From NCBI GenBank assembly GCA_016744435.1, contig JADGEJ010000004.1:52638-116637 (forward strand): a stretch of DNA of 64,000 nucleotides, read 5' to 3'. A model generated the notes under the pieces. It was not told the origin of the DNA. It saw only the letters and a list, made by a program, of their open reading frames with translations, and did no database searches. Origin of the DNA: Lentibacter sp. (lineage in GTDB: Bacteria; Pseudomonadota; Alphaproteobacteria; Rhodobacterales; Rhodobacteraceae). Below are positions 21,939-32,618 of this stretch, piece after piece. How positions within the stretch are numbered: the stretch's first letter is position 1; every line of letters begins with the position of its first letter. The position numbers were made by a program, and so were the translations under genes.

Positions 21939-23600
21939 ATGGCTCAAAGCGCCCTTCTCCCCAATCTTCTCACGCTGACAAAGGCCGCTGTGACGCCTGC
22001 CGAAGCACTGCTTGAAACTGCCACCGTTAAGGTGCGCGAAACTGTCAGCAAAGATGGCCGCGTTGCGGCTGGCCTGCTCGAAAGCAACCAGACAGCCGCC
22101 CACGGCCTTGCTTGGCTTGCGACATACGTTGAGAGCCTGCGCCAGATGCAGAAATGGGCTGAAGGCCTTGAGGCAAAAGGCCAGTTCGGCACGCTTGAGC
22201 AGCTCATCCACCAGATCGCCTTCGGAGAATACCTCTGGCAGATCTATGGCGGCATCCAGATGAACCAAGGTGAAATCGTTCGCCTGCAAGACATCGGCCT
22301 CTCGCAAGACGACGCGCGCGGCATGATGACCCCCGAAGTGCGGGCGCTTTGCGAAGGCGGCAACACCCAAGACGCGCGCCTCGCCCTTGTCGCGCTCATG
22401 CAAGACGGCAAAGCCGAGATCACCTTTGGCAAGACCGGCCTTGACGAAGAACTCGAGATGATCCGCGAAACGTTCCGCCGCTATGCCGTTGAAAAGGTTA
22501 TGCCTTTCGCGCACGAGTGGCACCTGAAAGATGAGCTGATCCCAATAGAGATTATCGAAGACTTGGCCGAGATGGGCGTCTTTGGCCTCACCATTCCGGA
22601 AGAGTTTGGCGGCTTTGGCCTCTCCAAAGCGTCCATGGTTGTTGTCTCAGAAGAGCTCTCGCGCGGCTATATCGGCGTTGGTTCGCTGGGCACGCGCTCC
22701 GAGATCGCGGCTGAGCTTATCCTCGCGGGCGGCACCGACGCGCAGAAAGAACACTGGCTGCCGAAGATTTCTTCAGCTGAAATTCTGCCGACAGCCGTGT
22801 TCACCGAACCGAACACCGGCTCTGACTTGGGCAGCCTGCGCACCCGCGCCGTGAAGAACGCCGAGGGCGACTATGAAGTCACCGGCAACAAAACCTGGAT
22901 CACTCACGCGGCGCGCACCCATGTGATGACGCTTCTGGCGCGGACAGACCCTGACACGACAAACCACAAAGGCCTGTCGATGTTTCTCGCCGAGAAAACA
23001 CCCGGCTCTGTAGAGGCCCCCTTCCCGACTGAGGGCATGACTGGCGGCGAGATCGAAGTGCTGGGCTATCGCGGCATGAAGGAATATGAGCTGGCGTTTG
23101 ACGGCTTTAAGGTAAAGGGCGAAAACCTGCTCGGCTCTGAAGAGGGCCAAGGCTTCAAGCAACTCATGCAAACGTTTGAGGCCGCGCGCATCCAAACAGC
23201 CGCCCGCGCAATCGGCGTCGCGCAATCCGCGCTCGACGTTGGCATGCAATACGCCGAAGACCGCAAGCAGTTTGGCAAGTCTCTGATCGAGTTCCCACGT
23301 GTCGCCAGCAAGCTTGCGATGATGGCTGTCGAGATCATGGTCTCGCGCCAGTTGACGTATTTCTCGGCTTGGGAAAAAGACAACGATCGCCGCTGTGACT
23401 TGGAGGCTGGCATGGCCAAACTCCTCGGCGCCCGCGTCGCTTGGGCCTCAGCCGACAACGCGCTGCAGATCCACGGCGGCAACGGCTTTGCGATGGAATA
23501 CCAAATTTCCCGCATTCTCTGCGACGCACGCATCCTCAACATCTTTGAGGGCGCGGCCGAAATTCAAGCGCAGGTCATCGCCCGCCGCCTGCTCGGTTAA
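21939..23600 (+). CDS. acyl-CoA dehydrogenase family protein
   Basis: AVFTEPNTGSDLGSLRTRA, QIHGGNGFAMEYQISRILCDARILNIFEGAAEIQAQVIARRLLG. Confidence 0.95.
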   Translation: MAQSALLPNLLTLTKAAVTPAEALLETATVKVRETVSKDGRVAAGLLESNQTAAHGLAWLATYVESLRQMQKWAEGLEAKGQFGTLEQLIHQIAFGEYLWQIYGGIQMNQGEIVRLQDIGLSQDDARGMMTPEVRALCEGGNTQDARLALVALMQDGKAEITFGKTGLDEELEMIRETFRRYAVEKVMPFAHEWHLKDELIPIEIIEDLAEMGVFGLTIPEEFGGFGLSKASMVVVSEELSRGYIGVGSLGTRSEIAAELILAGGTDAQKEHWLPKISSAEILPTAVFTEPNTGSDLGSLRTRAVKNAEGDYEVTGNKTWITHAARTHVMTLLARTDPDTTNHKGLSMFLAEKTPGSVEAPFPTEGMTGGEIEVLGYRGMKEYELAFDGFKVKGENLLGSEEGQGFKQLMQTFEAARIQTAARAIGVAQSALDVGMQYAEDRKQFGKSLIEFPRVASKLAMMAVEIMVSRQLTYFSAWEKDNDRRCDLEAGMAKLLGARVAWASADNALQIHGGNGFAMEYQISRILCDARILNIFEGAAEIQAQVIARRLLG

Positions 23601-23667
23601 GGCCAAGAACAACACATCTAAAGCGCGCCCAGCAATCCGCTTGGGCGCGCGTTTCTTTTTCTTTCCC

Positions 23668-23704
23668 TAAATATCCTGGGGAGCTTGAGGGGCTAGCCCC
23701 TCAA
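23668..23704. repeat. Intergenic element CTAAATATCCTGGGG + palindrome TTGAGGGGCTAGCCCCTCAA
   Basis: Perfect palindrome at 23685-23704; adjacent ctttttctttccctaaatatcctgggg resembles the reverse complement of 58972-59001. Confidence 0.6.
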
Positions 23705-23737
23705 CGCCGCGACGTGGCGAAGCCACGGCGCAAAGCT

Positions 23738-25471
23738 TCAGCTTTTCTTCAAATCCTGCCAAGGCTTCGCCTTAACCCCGCGGTATTTCACCGTCAGCTC
23801 CGCATCCATATCGCCCTCTTCGGGCACCCCAATGACGATACCCTTAGTGCTTCGCGCGTTGCGGCGGGCAAGCAGGCTCTCGTGGCCAACCGTCGTGCGT
23901 TGCGACACCCGCCGCGCCCACTGGTGCAGCTTGTCATACATTTGAGCGATGACGCCCTCATGCTCTGCACTTCCGCCCAAATCCGTTAACTCTTCGGCGT
24001 CATTGACCAAGTCAAACAACATCGGCCTGTCGCCGCTCTCAAAGTGGATCATCTTCCAGCGTTTGTCGGCGACCATATACATCTGCGCCTGCTTGACAGT
24101 ATTGCCAAGCCGCTGTGCCACGGGTGCTCCGGAGTAGTCATACTCGCAGATCACACAATCGCGCAGGCTCTCGGTGCGCGCCCCATGCAGGATCGGCACA
24201 AGGCTCTCGCCCTCCAGAATATGCCCGGGCACCTCGGCTTCTGACATCTCCATAAACGTCGGCGCAAGGTCGATGCTTTCGACAAGTGCATCCGAAACAG
24301 TTCCGCGCGTGCCGTCAGCCTTGGGAGACGGATCATAGATGATCAAAGGCACGCGAACGCTTTGCTCGTAAAAGAATGTCTTTTCCCCCAACCAGTGGTC
24401 GCCCAGAAAGTCGCCGTGGTCTGACGTCAGCACAATCGCCGTGTTGTCCCAGCGGCCGGATTCTTTGAGCCAGTCAAACAACCGCCCCATCTGGTCATCG
24501 ACTTGCTTGATGAGGCCCATATAGGCCGGAATAACCGCCTCGCGCACGTCTTCGCGCGCAAAGCTCTGGCCGACAGGCGTGTCCATGAAGGCTTTCAAGA
24601 CAGGGTGCGCTTGCTGGCGTTCGCTGTCAGAGCGCACGACAGGCAAGATCTGCTCGGGGCCGTACATGCTCGCGTAGGGCTCGGGCACCACATACGGCCA
24701 ATGCGGCTTGATATAGCTGAGATGGCAGCACCACGGCTCAGATGTGCTTTGCATAAACTCCATCGCGCGGCCCGTCAGGTAGGGCGTTTCGCTGTCCGGC
24801 TCGTCAATGTTCGCAGCGTAGGCCGAGTTTTTCAAAAACCAGCCCGACTGGACGTTGCCATCCGCATCAAGCCCGGAGTTGGCAAAGTCGTGCCACGGGT
24901 TGTCACTCTCGTAGCCCTTCTCGCGCAGCCATTCGTTGTAGGCCCTGGCACCGCGCGGATCATAAGAGCCGTCAGGCCCTTCAGGCTTCATCCCGTCGTC
25001 GCGCTCAAACACGTCAAAGCCGCATTCGGCAACGCGCACACCGATCACGCTGTCAGGCTCAAGCCCAAGCCGTGCCATGCCTTCGGCGTCGGCCTCCATG
25101 TGGGTCTTGCCGACAAGCCAGCAGTCAACGCCAGCTTTGCGCAAATGGTCGCCCATCGTCATCTCGCCCACTTTGAGCGGGATCTTGTTGTTGCTCGCCC
25201 CGTGGCTGTGCACGTAGCGGCCCGTATAAGTGCTCATCCGTGACGAGCCGCAAATCGGCGACTGGATGTAGGCGCGGTTAAAGCGCACACCCTGCTCGGC
25301 AAGCCAGTCTATGTTGGGCGTTTCAAGATGCGGATGGCCATAGCAACTCAGGTAGTCCCGGCGCAGCTGGTCAAACATGATGAATAGGATGTTTTTCTTT
25401 TCGCTCATGTCTTCTCCATCCGATTGGCTGATATTTCCAATTAGGTTTAGTGCAAACGAAAAGGGCCGCAA
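23738..25471 (-). CDS. sulfatase/alkaline-phosphatase-superfamily hydrolase
   Basis: KNILFIMFDQLRRDYLSCYGHPHLETPNIDWLA, SPICGSSRMSTYTGRYVHSHG, VLTSDHGDFLGDH. Start probably MSEKKNILFIM. Confidence 0.92.
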   Translation of the reverse strand: MRPFSFALNLIGNISQSDGEDMSEKKNILFIMFDQLRRDYLSCYGHPHLETPNIDWLAEQGVRFNRAYIQSPICGSSRMSTYTGRYVHSHGASNNKIPLKVGEMTMGDHLRKAGVDCWLVGKTHMEADAEGMARLGLEPDSVIGVRVAECGFDVFERDDGMKPEGPDGSYDPRGARAYNEWLREKGYESDNPWHDFANSGLDADGNVQSGWFLKNSAYAANIDEPDSETPYLTGRAMEFMQSTSEPWCCHLSYIKPHWPYVVPEPYASMYGPEQILPVVRSDSERQQAHPVLKAFMDTPVGQSFAREDVREAVIPAYMGLIKQVDDQMGRLFDWLKESGRWDNTAIVLTSDHGDFLGDHWLGEKTFFYEQSVRVPLIIYDPSPKADGTRGTVSDALVESIDLAPTFMEMSEAEVPGHILEGESLVPILHGARTESLRDCVICEYDYSGAPVAQRLGNTVKQAQMYMVADKRWKMIHFESGDRPMLFDLVNDAEELTDLGGSAEHEGVIAQMYDKLHQWARRVSQRTTVGHESLLARRNARSTKGIVIGVPEEGDMDAELTVKYRGVKAKPWQDLKKS

Positions 25472-25523
25472 AGCAATTGCTTCGCAGCCCTGTCTAGAGT
25501 GATGTCGCTATCGCGGCGCAGGT

Positions 25524-27404
25524 CTACTCGGCCCATTCCCACGGGCGAACAAAGGATCCCAAAACTTTATTGACGTCACTCTCTGTGCTGCCATTGGCGT
25601 CAAGCTGCGCCACGAGTCCACGCTTTTTGTCGTCGCTCACTGAGGCAACGCGCGCGCCAAGGCCAGCCTCTTCAAGGCTCGCGTTGTATATCCGCGTGAT
25701 AGCGCTTTTGCGCAGGTCTGGTTTGAAAATCTTACCAACGGCGGTTTTTGGCAGCTCACCCATCACGTCGATATGCTTGGGGAATGCTGCACGTTCGTGA
25801 ATGTGCACCCGTGCATGCGCCATAAGCTCTTCGGCTGTGACAGTGCCGCCTTCAACCAGTTCGACAAAGGCACAAGGCACCTCGCCTGCGTGACTGTCAG
25901 GTTGGCCGATCGCGCCTGCAAAAGCCACGTCTTTGTGGGCCAAAAGCGCATCTTCGATCTCGGCTGGGTCAATGTTGTGACCGCCCCGAATGATAAGGTC
26001 TTTCGCGCGGCCCGTGATCCAGATGTAGCCCTCAGGGTCGATCCGCCCCAAGTCGCCCGTGCGCAGGAACTTCTCGTGGTGGTAGAGGTCGCGGTTCTTG
26101 GCTTCCTCTGTATAGGTGTTGCCCGCCCACACGCCGGGGCTCGAAACGCAGATCTCGCCGATCTCGTCAGGGGCGCACTCGACTGGGCCATTGTCCGTCT
26201 CGTTGAAGATCTTCACCTCGCAGTAAGGGAACGGCACGCCGACCGAGCCAATGCGCTTTTCGCCCACAACAGGGTTGCCGCTGACAAGCACTGTCGCCTC
26301 AGTCAGCCCGTAGCCTTCGATAATGTTGATATTCGTCGCCTCGGTGAAGCGCTTGAACAGCTCAAGCGGCATAGGCGCCGAGCCTGAGAAAGCATTCTTC
26401 ACGGTCGATACATCCGCATCAACCGGGCGCTGCATAAGCGCCGAAACAGCTGTCGGAACGGTAATGATAAACGTCGTCTTCCAGCGCTCGCAGAGCTTCC
26501 AGAAGTTGTCAAACACGCCGTCGCCGCGGTAGCCCGCAGGCGTCGGGAAGACAACATGCGCGCCAGATTTGACGACAGCCATCATGATCACGTGGCAGGC
26601 AAAAACGTGGAACAAGGGCAGCGGGCACATCACGCTGTCTTGCTCGGTGTACAGCAGCGTCTCGCCGAGCCAGCCTTGATAGATGATGCCCGAGTTCTTG
26701 TGTTGCGCGACTTTTGGCATGCCCGTGGTGCCGCCTGTGTGGAAATAGGCTGCAACGCGGTCAACTTTGTGGTCTTCAAAGTTAAGCGTTTTGGCTTGGC
26801 GCGCCACTTCTTTGTTGAAGTTTTTCACATCGGCGTGGTGGCCCGTCGGGTTTTTGGGGCGCACAAGAGGCACGATCCAGCTTTTGGGCGGGCTGAGGTA
26901 GCGGTTCAAGTCAACCTCAAGCACGGTGTGCACCCCCGGTGCGTGGCGCACGGCCTCGGCTGTTTTCTGGGCGACGTCTGTTTTCGGGAAGGCTTTGAGC
27001 GTGACAACAACCTTGGCCTTGGTCTCACGCAAGATCGCCCCGATCTGTTCCGGCTCCAGAAGCGGGTTGATAGGGTTGACGATCCCGGCGACCATGCCGC
27101 CCAAGAGAGCGAGCGCCGTTTCTGTGGCATTGGGCATCACAAGCGCAACAACGTCACCTTCGCCAACGCCGAGTTCGCGAAATAGGTTGGCAACTTGGCA
27201 CACTTTCTCGTGCACTTCGCGCCAGTTCAGCGTCTCGGCCTTGTCTGTCGGGCCTGACTCAAGCTGATAGCTGATGGCCGAACGCTTCGGGTGCTTTACG
27301 GCTGTTGCCGAAAGCATTTCATAAATCGTCGTCGGGACGTCACGCGCCTCCCACGGCATTTCATTTGTCAGACCACGAATGTCTTCTACTGTGCCAAACG
27401 TCAT
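25524..27404 (-). CDS. acyl-CoA synthetase (AMP-forming)
   Basis: YFHTGGTTGMPKVAQH, EGYGLTEATVLVSGNP, LRTGDLGRIDPEGYIWITGRAKDLIIRGGHNI. Confidence 0.95.
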   Translation of the reverse strand: MTFGTVEDIRGLTNEMPWEARDVPTTIYEMLSATAVKHPKRSAISYQLESGPTDKAETLNWREVHEKVCQVANLFRELGVGEGDVVALVMPNATETALALLGGMVAGIVNPINPLLEPEQIGAILRETKAKVVVTLKAFPKTDVAQKTAEAVRHAPGVHTVLEVDLNRYLSPPKSWIVPLVRPKNPTGHHADVKNFNKEVARQAKTLNFEDHKVDRVAAYFHTGGTTGMPKVAQHKNSGIIYQGWLGETLLYTEQDSVMCPLPLFHVFACHVIMMAVVKSGAHVVFPTPAGYRGDGVFDNFWKLCERWKTTFIITVPTAVSALMQRPVDADVSTVKNAFSGSAPMPLELFKRFTEATNINIIEGYGLTEATVLVSGNPVVGEKRIGSVGVPFPYCEVKIFNETDNGPVECAPDEIGEICVSSPGVWAGNTYTEEAKNRDLYHHEKFLRTGDLGRIDPEGYIWITGRAKDLIIRGGHNIDPAEIEDALLAHKDVAFAGAIGQPDSHAGEVPCAFVELVEGGTVTAEELMAHARVHIHERAAFPKHIDVMGELPKTAVGKIFKPDLRKSAITRIYNASLEEAGLGARVASVSDDKKRGLVAQLDANGSTESDVNKVLGSFVRPWEWAE

Positions 27405-27687
27405 AGTGTATTCCTCCCCTTAGCTCAGTTATCTGAGCTTTTCTTGTTGGCAACATAGTGTCGGGGTTTATTAGGCCGCGCAAGGCCTATGGCGTAACGT
27501 CATCTGGCGCTCTGCAGGCAAGGGCGCGAAACACCCAGACATGGCGAGCATTTCAGAAGCGGAATGCGCCTCATGTGTTCAAGAAGCCAAAGATGACACC
27601 ATGTGCCGAGAATCCCCTTGTAAAACTCCATCAAAAGGCCCATTTAACCCGCGTCTGCACCCAGCAGGCGAAACTCTAGGAGAGACC

Positions 27688-27906
27688 ATGGCCAAGGAAG
27701 AACTGCTCGAATTCCCCGGTGTCGTAAAGGAACTCCTGCCGAACGCGACATTCCTGGTCGAGCTGGAAAACGGCCATACGATCATCGCTCACACGGCAGG
27801 CAAGATGCGCAAAAACCGCATCCGCGTTCTCGCAGGCGACAAAGTTCAGGTGGAAATGACACCGTATGATCTGACGAAAGGTCGGATCAACTACCGCTTT
27901 AAATAA
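27688..27906 (+). CDS. infA: translation initiation factor IF-1
   Basis: [72 protein letters not shown]. Confidence 0.97.
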   Translation: MAKEELLEFPGVVKELLPNATFLVELENGHTIIAHTAGKMRKNRIRVLAGDKVQVEMTPYDLTKGRINYRFK

Positions 27907-27908
27907 GC

Positions 27909-28487
27909 ATGAAACTGATCCTCGGCTCAGGCAGCCCGCGTCGGAAAGAACTTCTGGCGCAAATCGGCGTTGTGGCCGACGATATTCGCCCGCCCGACAT
28001 CGACGAAACCCCGCTCAAGGCCGAGCTTCCCCGCCCCTACTGCGCGCGGATGGCCCGGCAAAAAGTTGAAGCGGTTCAAGCAGATAGCGCCGATATCGTG
28101 CTTTGCGCCGACACCACAGTCGCGCTTGGCCGTCGCATTTTGGGCAAGCCCGAAGACGCGGCTGAAGCCCGTGCCTTCCTGAAGGCCATGTCAGGCCGTC
28201 GCCACCGTGTGATCACGGCAATCGCTCTGCGCAAAGGCGAGCAGCACTGGCAGCGCGACGTTGTCACAACCGTCAAAATGAAGCGCCTGTCTGACGCCGA
28301 ACTGGCGGGCTACATCGCCACGAATGACTGGCAAGGCAAAGCTGGTGGCTACGGCATTCAGGGGCCGGCTGGCGCGCTGATCCCATGGATCCAAGGCTCG
28401 TTCACCGCCGTTGTTGGTCTGCCTCTCGCTGAAACTGCCCAGTTGCTGCAAGCAGCGGGCTATCCAATCTGGAAGGGGCAGCCATGA
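27909..28487 (+). CDS. maf: Maf family nucleotide pyrophosphatase
   Basis: [19 protein letters not shown]; follows infA. Confidence 0.95.
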   Translation: MKLILGSGSPRRKELLAQIGVVADDIRPPDIDETPLKAELPRPYCARMARQKVEAVQADSADIVLCADTTVALGRRILGKPEDAAEARAFLKAMSGRRHRVITAIALRKGEQHWQRDVVTTVKMKRLSDAELAGYIATNDWQGKAGGYGIQGPAGALIPWIQGSFTAVVGLPLAETAQLLQAAGYPIWKGQP

Positions 28488-29506
28488 AGGGCCGTCAAAT
28501 TATCCTCGATCATATAGACGGCCGCGAAGCCGCTGCTCTTATGGTTGACGGCAAGCTCGAAGATTTCCTCATTGATGCCAACAAACCACGTCCCGGCACG
28601 ATCTATCGTGCAACTGCGTTAAAGCCTATGAAAGGCCAAGGCGGACTATTCCTGTCTACGCCTGATGGAAATGCATTTTTCCGCCAAATCAAAGGCATAG
28701 CACCCGGCGATGCACTCACCGTGCAAGTCACCGGATACGCCGATGAGGGCAAGGCTTTGCCCGTCACAACCAAACTGCTGTTCAAATCACGCTACGCGAT
28801 AGTAACACCCGACGCGCCGGGCCTGAATATCTCACGCCGCATACGAGATGACGACTTGCGCGACGAGCTTATGCTGATCGCCAAAGACGAAATGCAAGGC
28901 CATGAGATGGGGCTGATCCTGCGCTCGTCTTGTGCCGATGCCGAGGGTGAAGATATCGCTGAAGACATCCGCACGATGCTTGCTTTGGCTGAAATTGCGC
29001 TTGGCGACGATAGCAAAACCCCAGAAACACTTACAGAAGGCGACGGCCCGCATGTGCTTGCCTGGCGCGATTGGGTTGAGCCCGCAGAGGTTGTCACCGA
29101 AGCTGGCAGTTTTGAATCCCACGGCGTGCTCGACGCACTTGACGCGTTGCAAGACCCTGCTGTGCGCCTCTCCGGAGGAGGCACACTTTACGTTGAACCA
29201 ACGCGCGCACTTGTTGCCGTTGACGTGAACACAGGCGCCGACAGCTCGTTCGCGGCGGGCACCAAGGCCAACTTCGCCTGCGCCAAAGAACTGCCACGCC
29301 AACTGCGCCTGCGCGGCCTCGGCGGGCAGATTGTGCTCGATCTTGCACCAATGCCCAAGAAGGATAGACGCGGCTTTGAAGCCAGCCTACGCGCGCAACT
29401 CAAGGCTGACGGGATCGACACAGTTCTTGCGGGCTGGACACCTTTGGGCAACTACGAGCTGCAACGCAAACGCGCGCGCCTGCCGCTTTCTCAGGTGCTC
29501 GCGTGA
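28484..29506 (+). CDS. ribonuclease E/G family protein
   Basis: [11 protein letters not shown]..., [17 protein letters not shown]. Confidence 0.92.
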   Translation: MKGRQIILDHIDGREAAALMVDGKLEDFLIDANKPRPGTIYRATALKPMKGQGGLFLSTPDGNAFFRQIKGIAPGDALTVQVTGYADEGKALPVTTKLLFKSRYAIVTPDAPGLNISRRIRDDDLRDELMLIAKDEMQGHEMGLILRSSCADAEGEDIAEDIRTMLALAEIALGDDSKTPETLTEGDGPHVLAWRDWVEPAEVVTEAGSFESHGVLDALDALQDPAVRLSGGGTLYVEPTRALVAVDVNTGADSSFAAGTKANFACAKELPRQLRLRGLGGQIVLDLAPMPKKDRRGFEASLRAQLKADGIDTVLAGWTPLGNYELQRKRARLPLSQVLA

Positions 29507-29685
29507 GCTGCCCGATTTGCGATAAGGATATTGACACGCGCTTTCGGCCATTTTGCTCAAAACGTTGCGCCGACCTGGACTTGGCAAAGTGGCTGGGTGG
29601 CAGTTATGCCATCCCGTCTGATGACCCCGATGACCTTGATCGCGTGATTGAAGAGATGGAAAGCAACAAACAATTGCCCCACTGA
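29503..29685 (+). CDS. yacG: DNA gyrase inhibitor YacG
   Basis: [38 protein letters not shown]: CxxC...CxxxC zinc motif. Confidence 0.95.
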   Translation: MSCPICDKDIDTRFRPFCSKRCADLDLAKWLGGSYAIPSDDPDDLDRVIEEMESNKQLPH

Positions 29686-29769
29686 CTTTTTTGCACAAAT
29701 CCCTCTGGACACCACCCCTCCCCTCGCCTAGAAACCCGCTACCCAGAACGAAGATTTCGTTCATTCCGT

Positions 29770-29844
29770 GCCCGGGTAGCTCAGGGGTAGAGCAGTGGAT
29801 TGAAAATCCTCGTGTCGGTGGTTCGATTCCGCCCCCGGGCACCA
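29770..29844 (+). tRNA. tRNA-Phe (GAA)
   Basis: GCCCGGG...TTGAAAA...GGTTCGATTCC...CCCGGGCACCA; acceptor pairs, CCA encoded. Confidence 0.95.
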
Positions 29845-29950
29845 CTAAAGCCAAGAAAATCAATTACTTAGCGGTGAATTTGACTGACAGGGTTTCCAAT
29901 TTTATACTGGCGCACTTGTGGCACACTTTGGCACGTAGCTTGGTAGGGTT

Positions 29951-31096
29951 ATGGAAACGGCGATTCACACGATTTTGGGCGGGAAAGTTCGCCTGTATAT
30001 GCGACCCAAAAGCTCGTATTGGCAGTGCTCTAGCTTTCTAGACGGAAAAAAACGGCGAGCGAGCACTAAGGAAGAGAGCCTCGCTCAGGCTAAGGACTTC
30101 GCTGAAGATTGGTACTTAGAGCTGCGCGGCAAGAAGATACGCGGGGAGTTGTTGTCCGAGAAGACCTTCGCTCAAGCGGCTGACAAGTTCTTTGGTGAAT
30201 ATGAGCTTATGACCGAGGGCGAACGGAACAAAGATTATGTCCGGGGCCACAGGGCAAGGCTAGACAACCACCTCCTCCCCTTCTTCGGAAAAATGGGTTT
30301 GTCTCAGGTGACTTCAGGCGCAGTTCAGGATTACCGCGTTTTTCGCTTGCAAGGTGATCAGAAATTCAAGCCACCTTCACGCTCCACGATGCACCATGAG
30401 ATTGTTACTTTGCGGCAAGTGTTGAAAACGGCAATCCGCCATGGATGGCTTGCAAGCCTGCCGGACATGTCTGTGCCATATCGGGCATCAACTAAAGTAG
30501 CTCACCGAGCGTGGTTTTCACCCGAAGAATACAAAATGCTCTATGAGGCTACGCGACAGAACATTAAGAACGCGCAGAACTCATACCACCGCGCCATGGC
30601 CGAACAGCTACATGACAAAATCCTGTTTATGGCCAACACAGGCTTGCGGCCTGATGAAGCGAATTGCCTTGAATACCAAGACGTCGAAATCGTGAAAGAC
30701 GAAGATCTTGGCGAGAGCATCTTGGAAATTTCAGTGCGAGGAAAACGTGGTGTTGGCTTTTGCAAAAGCATGCACGGAGCTGTGAGGCCCTTCGTTCGAA
30801 TGAAAGAGCGAAACAATCCAGAACCGATGGATCGCGTCTTCCCACAAGACCACAAGAAACAGTTCAACCGCATTCTAGAAGGGATTGGGTTGAAAACAGA
30901 TCGCCAGGGCAATCGTCGGACGCTCTATTCACTTCGCCACAGCTACATATCTTTCCGCCTGCTTGAGGGTGCTGACATCTACCAGATCGCCAAGAACTGC
31001 CGCACCTCAGTTGAGATGATTGAAAAGCACTACGCGGTGCATCTGAAGAACAACCTGGACGCGGCAGCGATCAATGTCAGAAAAGCGCGCAGATAG
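29951..31096 (+). CDS. tyrosine-type site-specific integrase
   Basis: MANTGLRPDEANCLEY, TLYSLRHSYISFRLLEGADIYQIAKNCRTSVEMIEKHYAVHL; directly follows tRNA-Phe. Confidence 0.92.
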   Translation: METAIHTILGGKVRLYMRPKSSYWQCSSFLDGKKRRASTKEESLAQAKDFAEDWYLELRGKKIRGELLSEKTFAQAADKFFGEYELMTEGERNKDYVRGHRARLDNHLLPFFGKMGLSQVTSGAVQDYRVFRLQGDQKFKPPSRSTMHHEIVTLRQVLKTAIRHGWLASLPDMSVPYRASTKVAHRAWFSPEEYKMLYEATRQNIKNAQNSYHRAMAEQLHDKILFMANTGLRPDEANCLEYQDVEIVKDEDLGESILEISVRGKRGVGFCKSMHGAVRPFVRMKERNNPEPMDRVFPQDHKKQFNRILEGIGLKTDRQGNRRTLYSLRHSYISFRLLEGADIYQIAKNCRTSVEMIEKHYAVHLKNNLDAAAINVRKARR

Positions 31097-31207
31097 CATC
31101 TGCTCCTTACACTCGGGAGCGAGCTGCGTATGGTATTTGCGCATGATCATATTGAAGACGTTTGCAGGGCTGTGAAAAGCTTGCTGGACATATAGTTAGG
31201 CTTTCAC

Positions 31208-32257
31208 TCAAGCCTTTGTGTAAAAGGCTCCGCGCCCTTTCCCGTGAGATTCAATAAGCCCGTCCTTTAGCATTTTCTTCAGCCGAGCCTTGGTCGTTGG
31301 AATAATTGCCCCGGTCAGTTCGGCCGTTTGTTTTGTTGTGATGCGCTCATGCTTTTCAAGATAGGCAAGGATTTCGACAGCATGCTGCGGGAGAGCTTTG
31401 AGATTGCCTTTTGCGTGGGCTTCTAGCTTCACGTCCAAATGGTCTTTTTGACGTTTCAAAGACGTGAGGAAAAATCGAAGCCACGGAAGCCAATGCGTTT
31501 GCTCCGCTTCAAGTGTGGTCTGCGTTCGCCTCAACGAAAGATAGTAGCCTTCCTTGTTCTGCTCGATCACACTTTCCATCGAAGAATACGGGATGTAGCT
31601 GTATCCTGCCTTGAGGAGCAGTAAAGACGTGAGGATGCGAGAGAGTCGTCCGTTCCCGTCTTGAAAGGGATGAATAGCAAGGAATACGACCGTGAACACA
31701 GCCGCAACGATCAGAGGATGCATGCTCTCATCATCAAGAACACTATTCGTCCAGCCCACCAACTCCTGCATTTTACGCGGAGTATCAAAGGGAGAGGTGG
31801 TCTCAAAAATTACCCCAACGCTTTTCCCATCTGCGTCAAAGGCCTCGACACTATTTGGGTGCTTTTTATAGCTGCCCCTGTGCCGCTCGTCTTTGGAAGA
31901 ATACCGTAGCAAATCACGGTGAAGTTGTTTGATGTAGTTTTCGGACAAAGGGATGCTTGCATGGTTTTCATAGACCAAATCCATGGCCTGCGCATATCCC
32001 GCCACTTCTTGTTCATCACGACTGGCAAAAGATCGCGTTTGCAGTCCTGCGATTAACTCTTCGACAGCTTCGTCTGAGAGCTTTGAGCCCTCAATCCGTG
32101 TTGAAGAGCCAATACTTTCAATAGTTGCGACATACCGCAGAGATTGAAGGCGCTCCGGAGAGAGAGTTTTGAGTAGCTTCCAACTCCCCTTAAACTCATC
32201 AATCTCAGCAATTAGCTTCAGAAGGTCAGGCGTGATATCGAGGTTTTGCAGATCCAT
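31208..32257 (-). CDS. Fic family protein with N-terminal inhibitory motif and C-terminal winged helix
   Basis: HPFQDGNGRLSR Fic core motif; SSTRIEG matches the (S/T)xxxE(G/N) inhibitory motif; C-terminal wHTH-like ILAYLEKHERITTKQTAELTGAIIPTTKARLKKM. Confidence 0.93.
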   Translation of the reverse strand: MDLQNLDITPDLLKLIAEIDEFKGSWKLLKTLSPERLQSLRYVATIESIGSSTRIEGSKLSDEAVEELIAGLQTRSFASRDEQEVAGYAQAMDLVYENHASIPLSENYIKQLHRDLLRYSSKDERHRGSYKKHPNSVEAFDADGKSVGVIFETTSPFDTPRKMQELVGWTNSVLDDESMHPLIVAAVFTVVFLAIHPFQDGNGRLSRILTSLLLLKAGYSYIPYSSMESVIEQNKEGYYLSLRRTQTTLEAEQTHWLPWLRFFLTSLKRQKDHLDVKLEAHAKGNLKALPQHAVEILAYLEKHERITTKQTAELTGAIIPTTKARLKKMLKDGLIESHGKGRGAFYTKA

Positions 32258-32259
32258 GG

Positions 32260-32311
32260 GTATCCGATAAAGAAGTAGAATTTATCCGATTGTATCCGAT
32301 TATATCCGATT
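32260..32311. promoter_or_regulatory. TATCCGAT repeat cluster upstream of fic
   Basis: tatccgat occurs near 32261 and then three times at exact 10-bp spacing (tttatccgat tgtatccgat tatatccgat, 32281-32310), directly upstream of the Fic start. Confidence 0.6.
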
Positions 32312-32378
32312 AGCAAAAGTTTTCATCCGTTTGCAGAGATGTGGGTGCTTTGCCTTCAAGACTAATAGCTAGCAATCA

Positions 32379-32618
32379 TCATCCTGAGGCTTCCATCTCT
32401 GTCATAAAATCGGCCATAGAAATCCCAAGCCCATCACACAAAACGGCAATAGTCGAAATCGTTGGCTGTCGTCGGTTGGTCTCCAACATCGAAATAAACC
32501 GCATCGCAAGACCTGAGCGAAAACCAAGCTCTTCCTGCGAGAGATTTGCCTCGTTTCGTTTCCGCCTCAATGTCGTGGCGAAGCGTTCCCGTACCTTTTT
32601 GATCTCGTCATCATCCAT
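32379..32618 (-). CDS. XRE-family HTH transcriptional regulator
   Basis: RRKRNEANLSQEELGFRSGLAMRFISMLETNRRQPTISTIAVLCDGLGI. Confidence 0.9.
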   Translation of the reverse strand: MDDDEIKKVRERFATTLRRKRNEANLSQEELGFRSGLAMRFISMLETNRRQPTISTIAVLCDGLGISMADFMTEMEASG

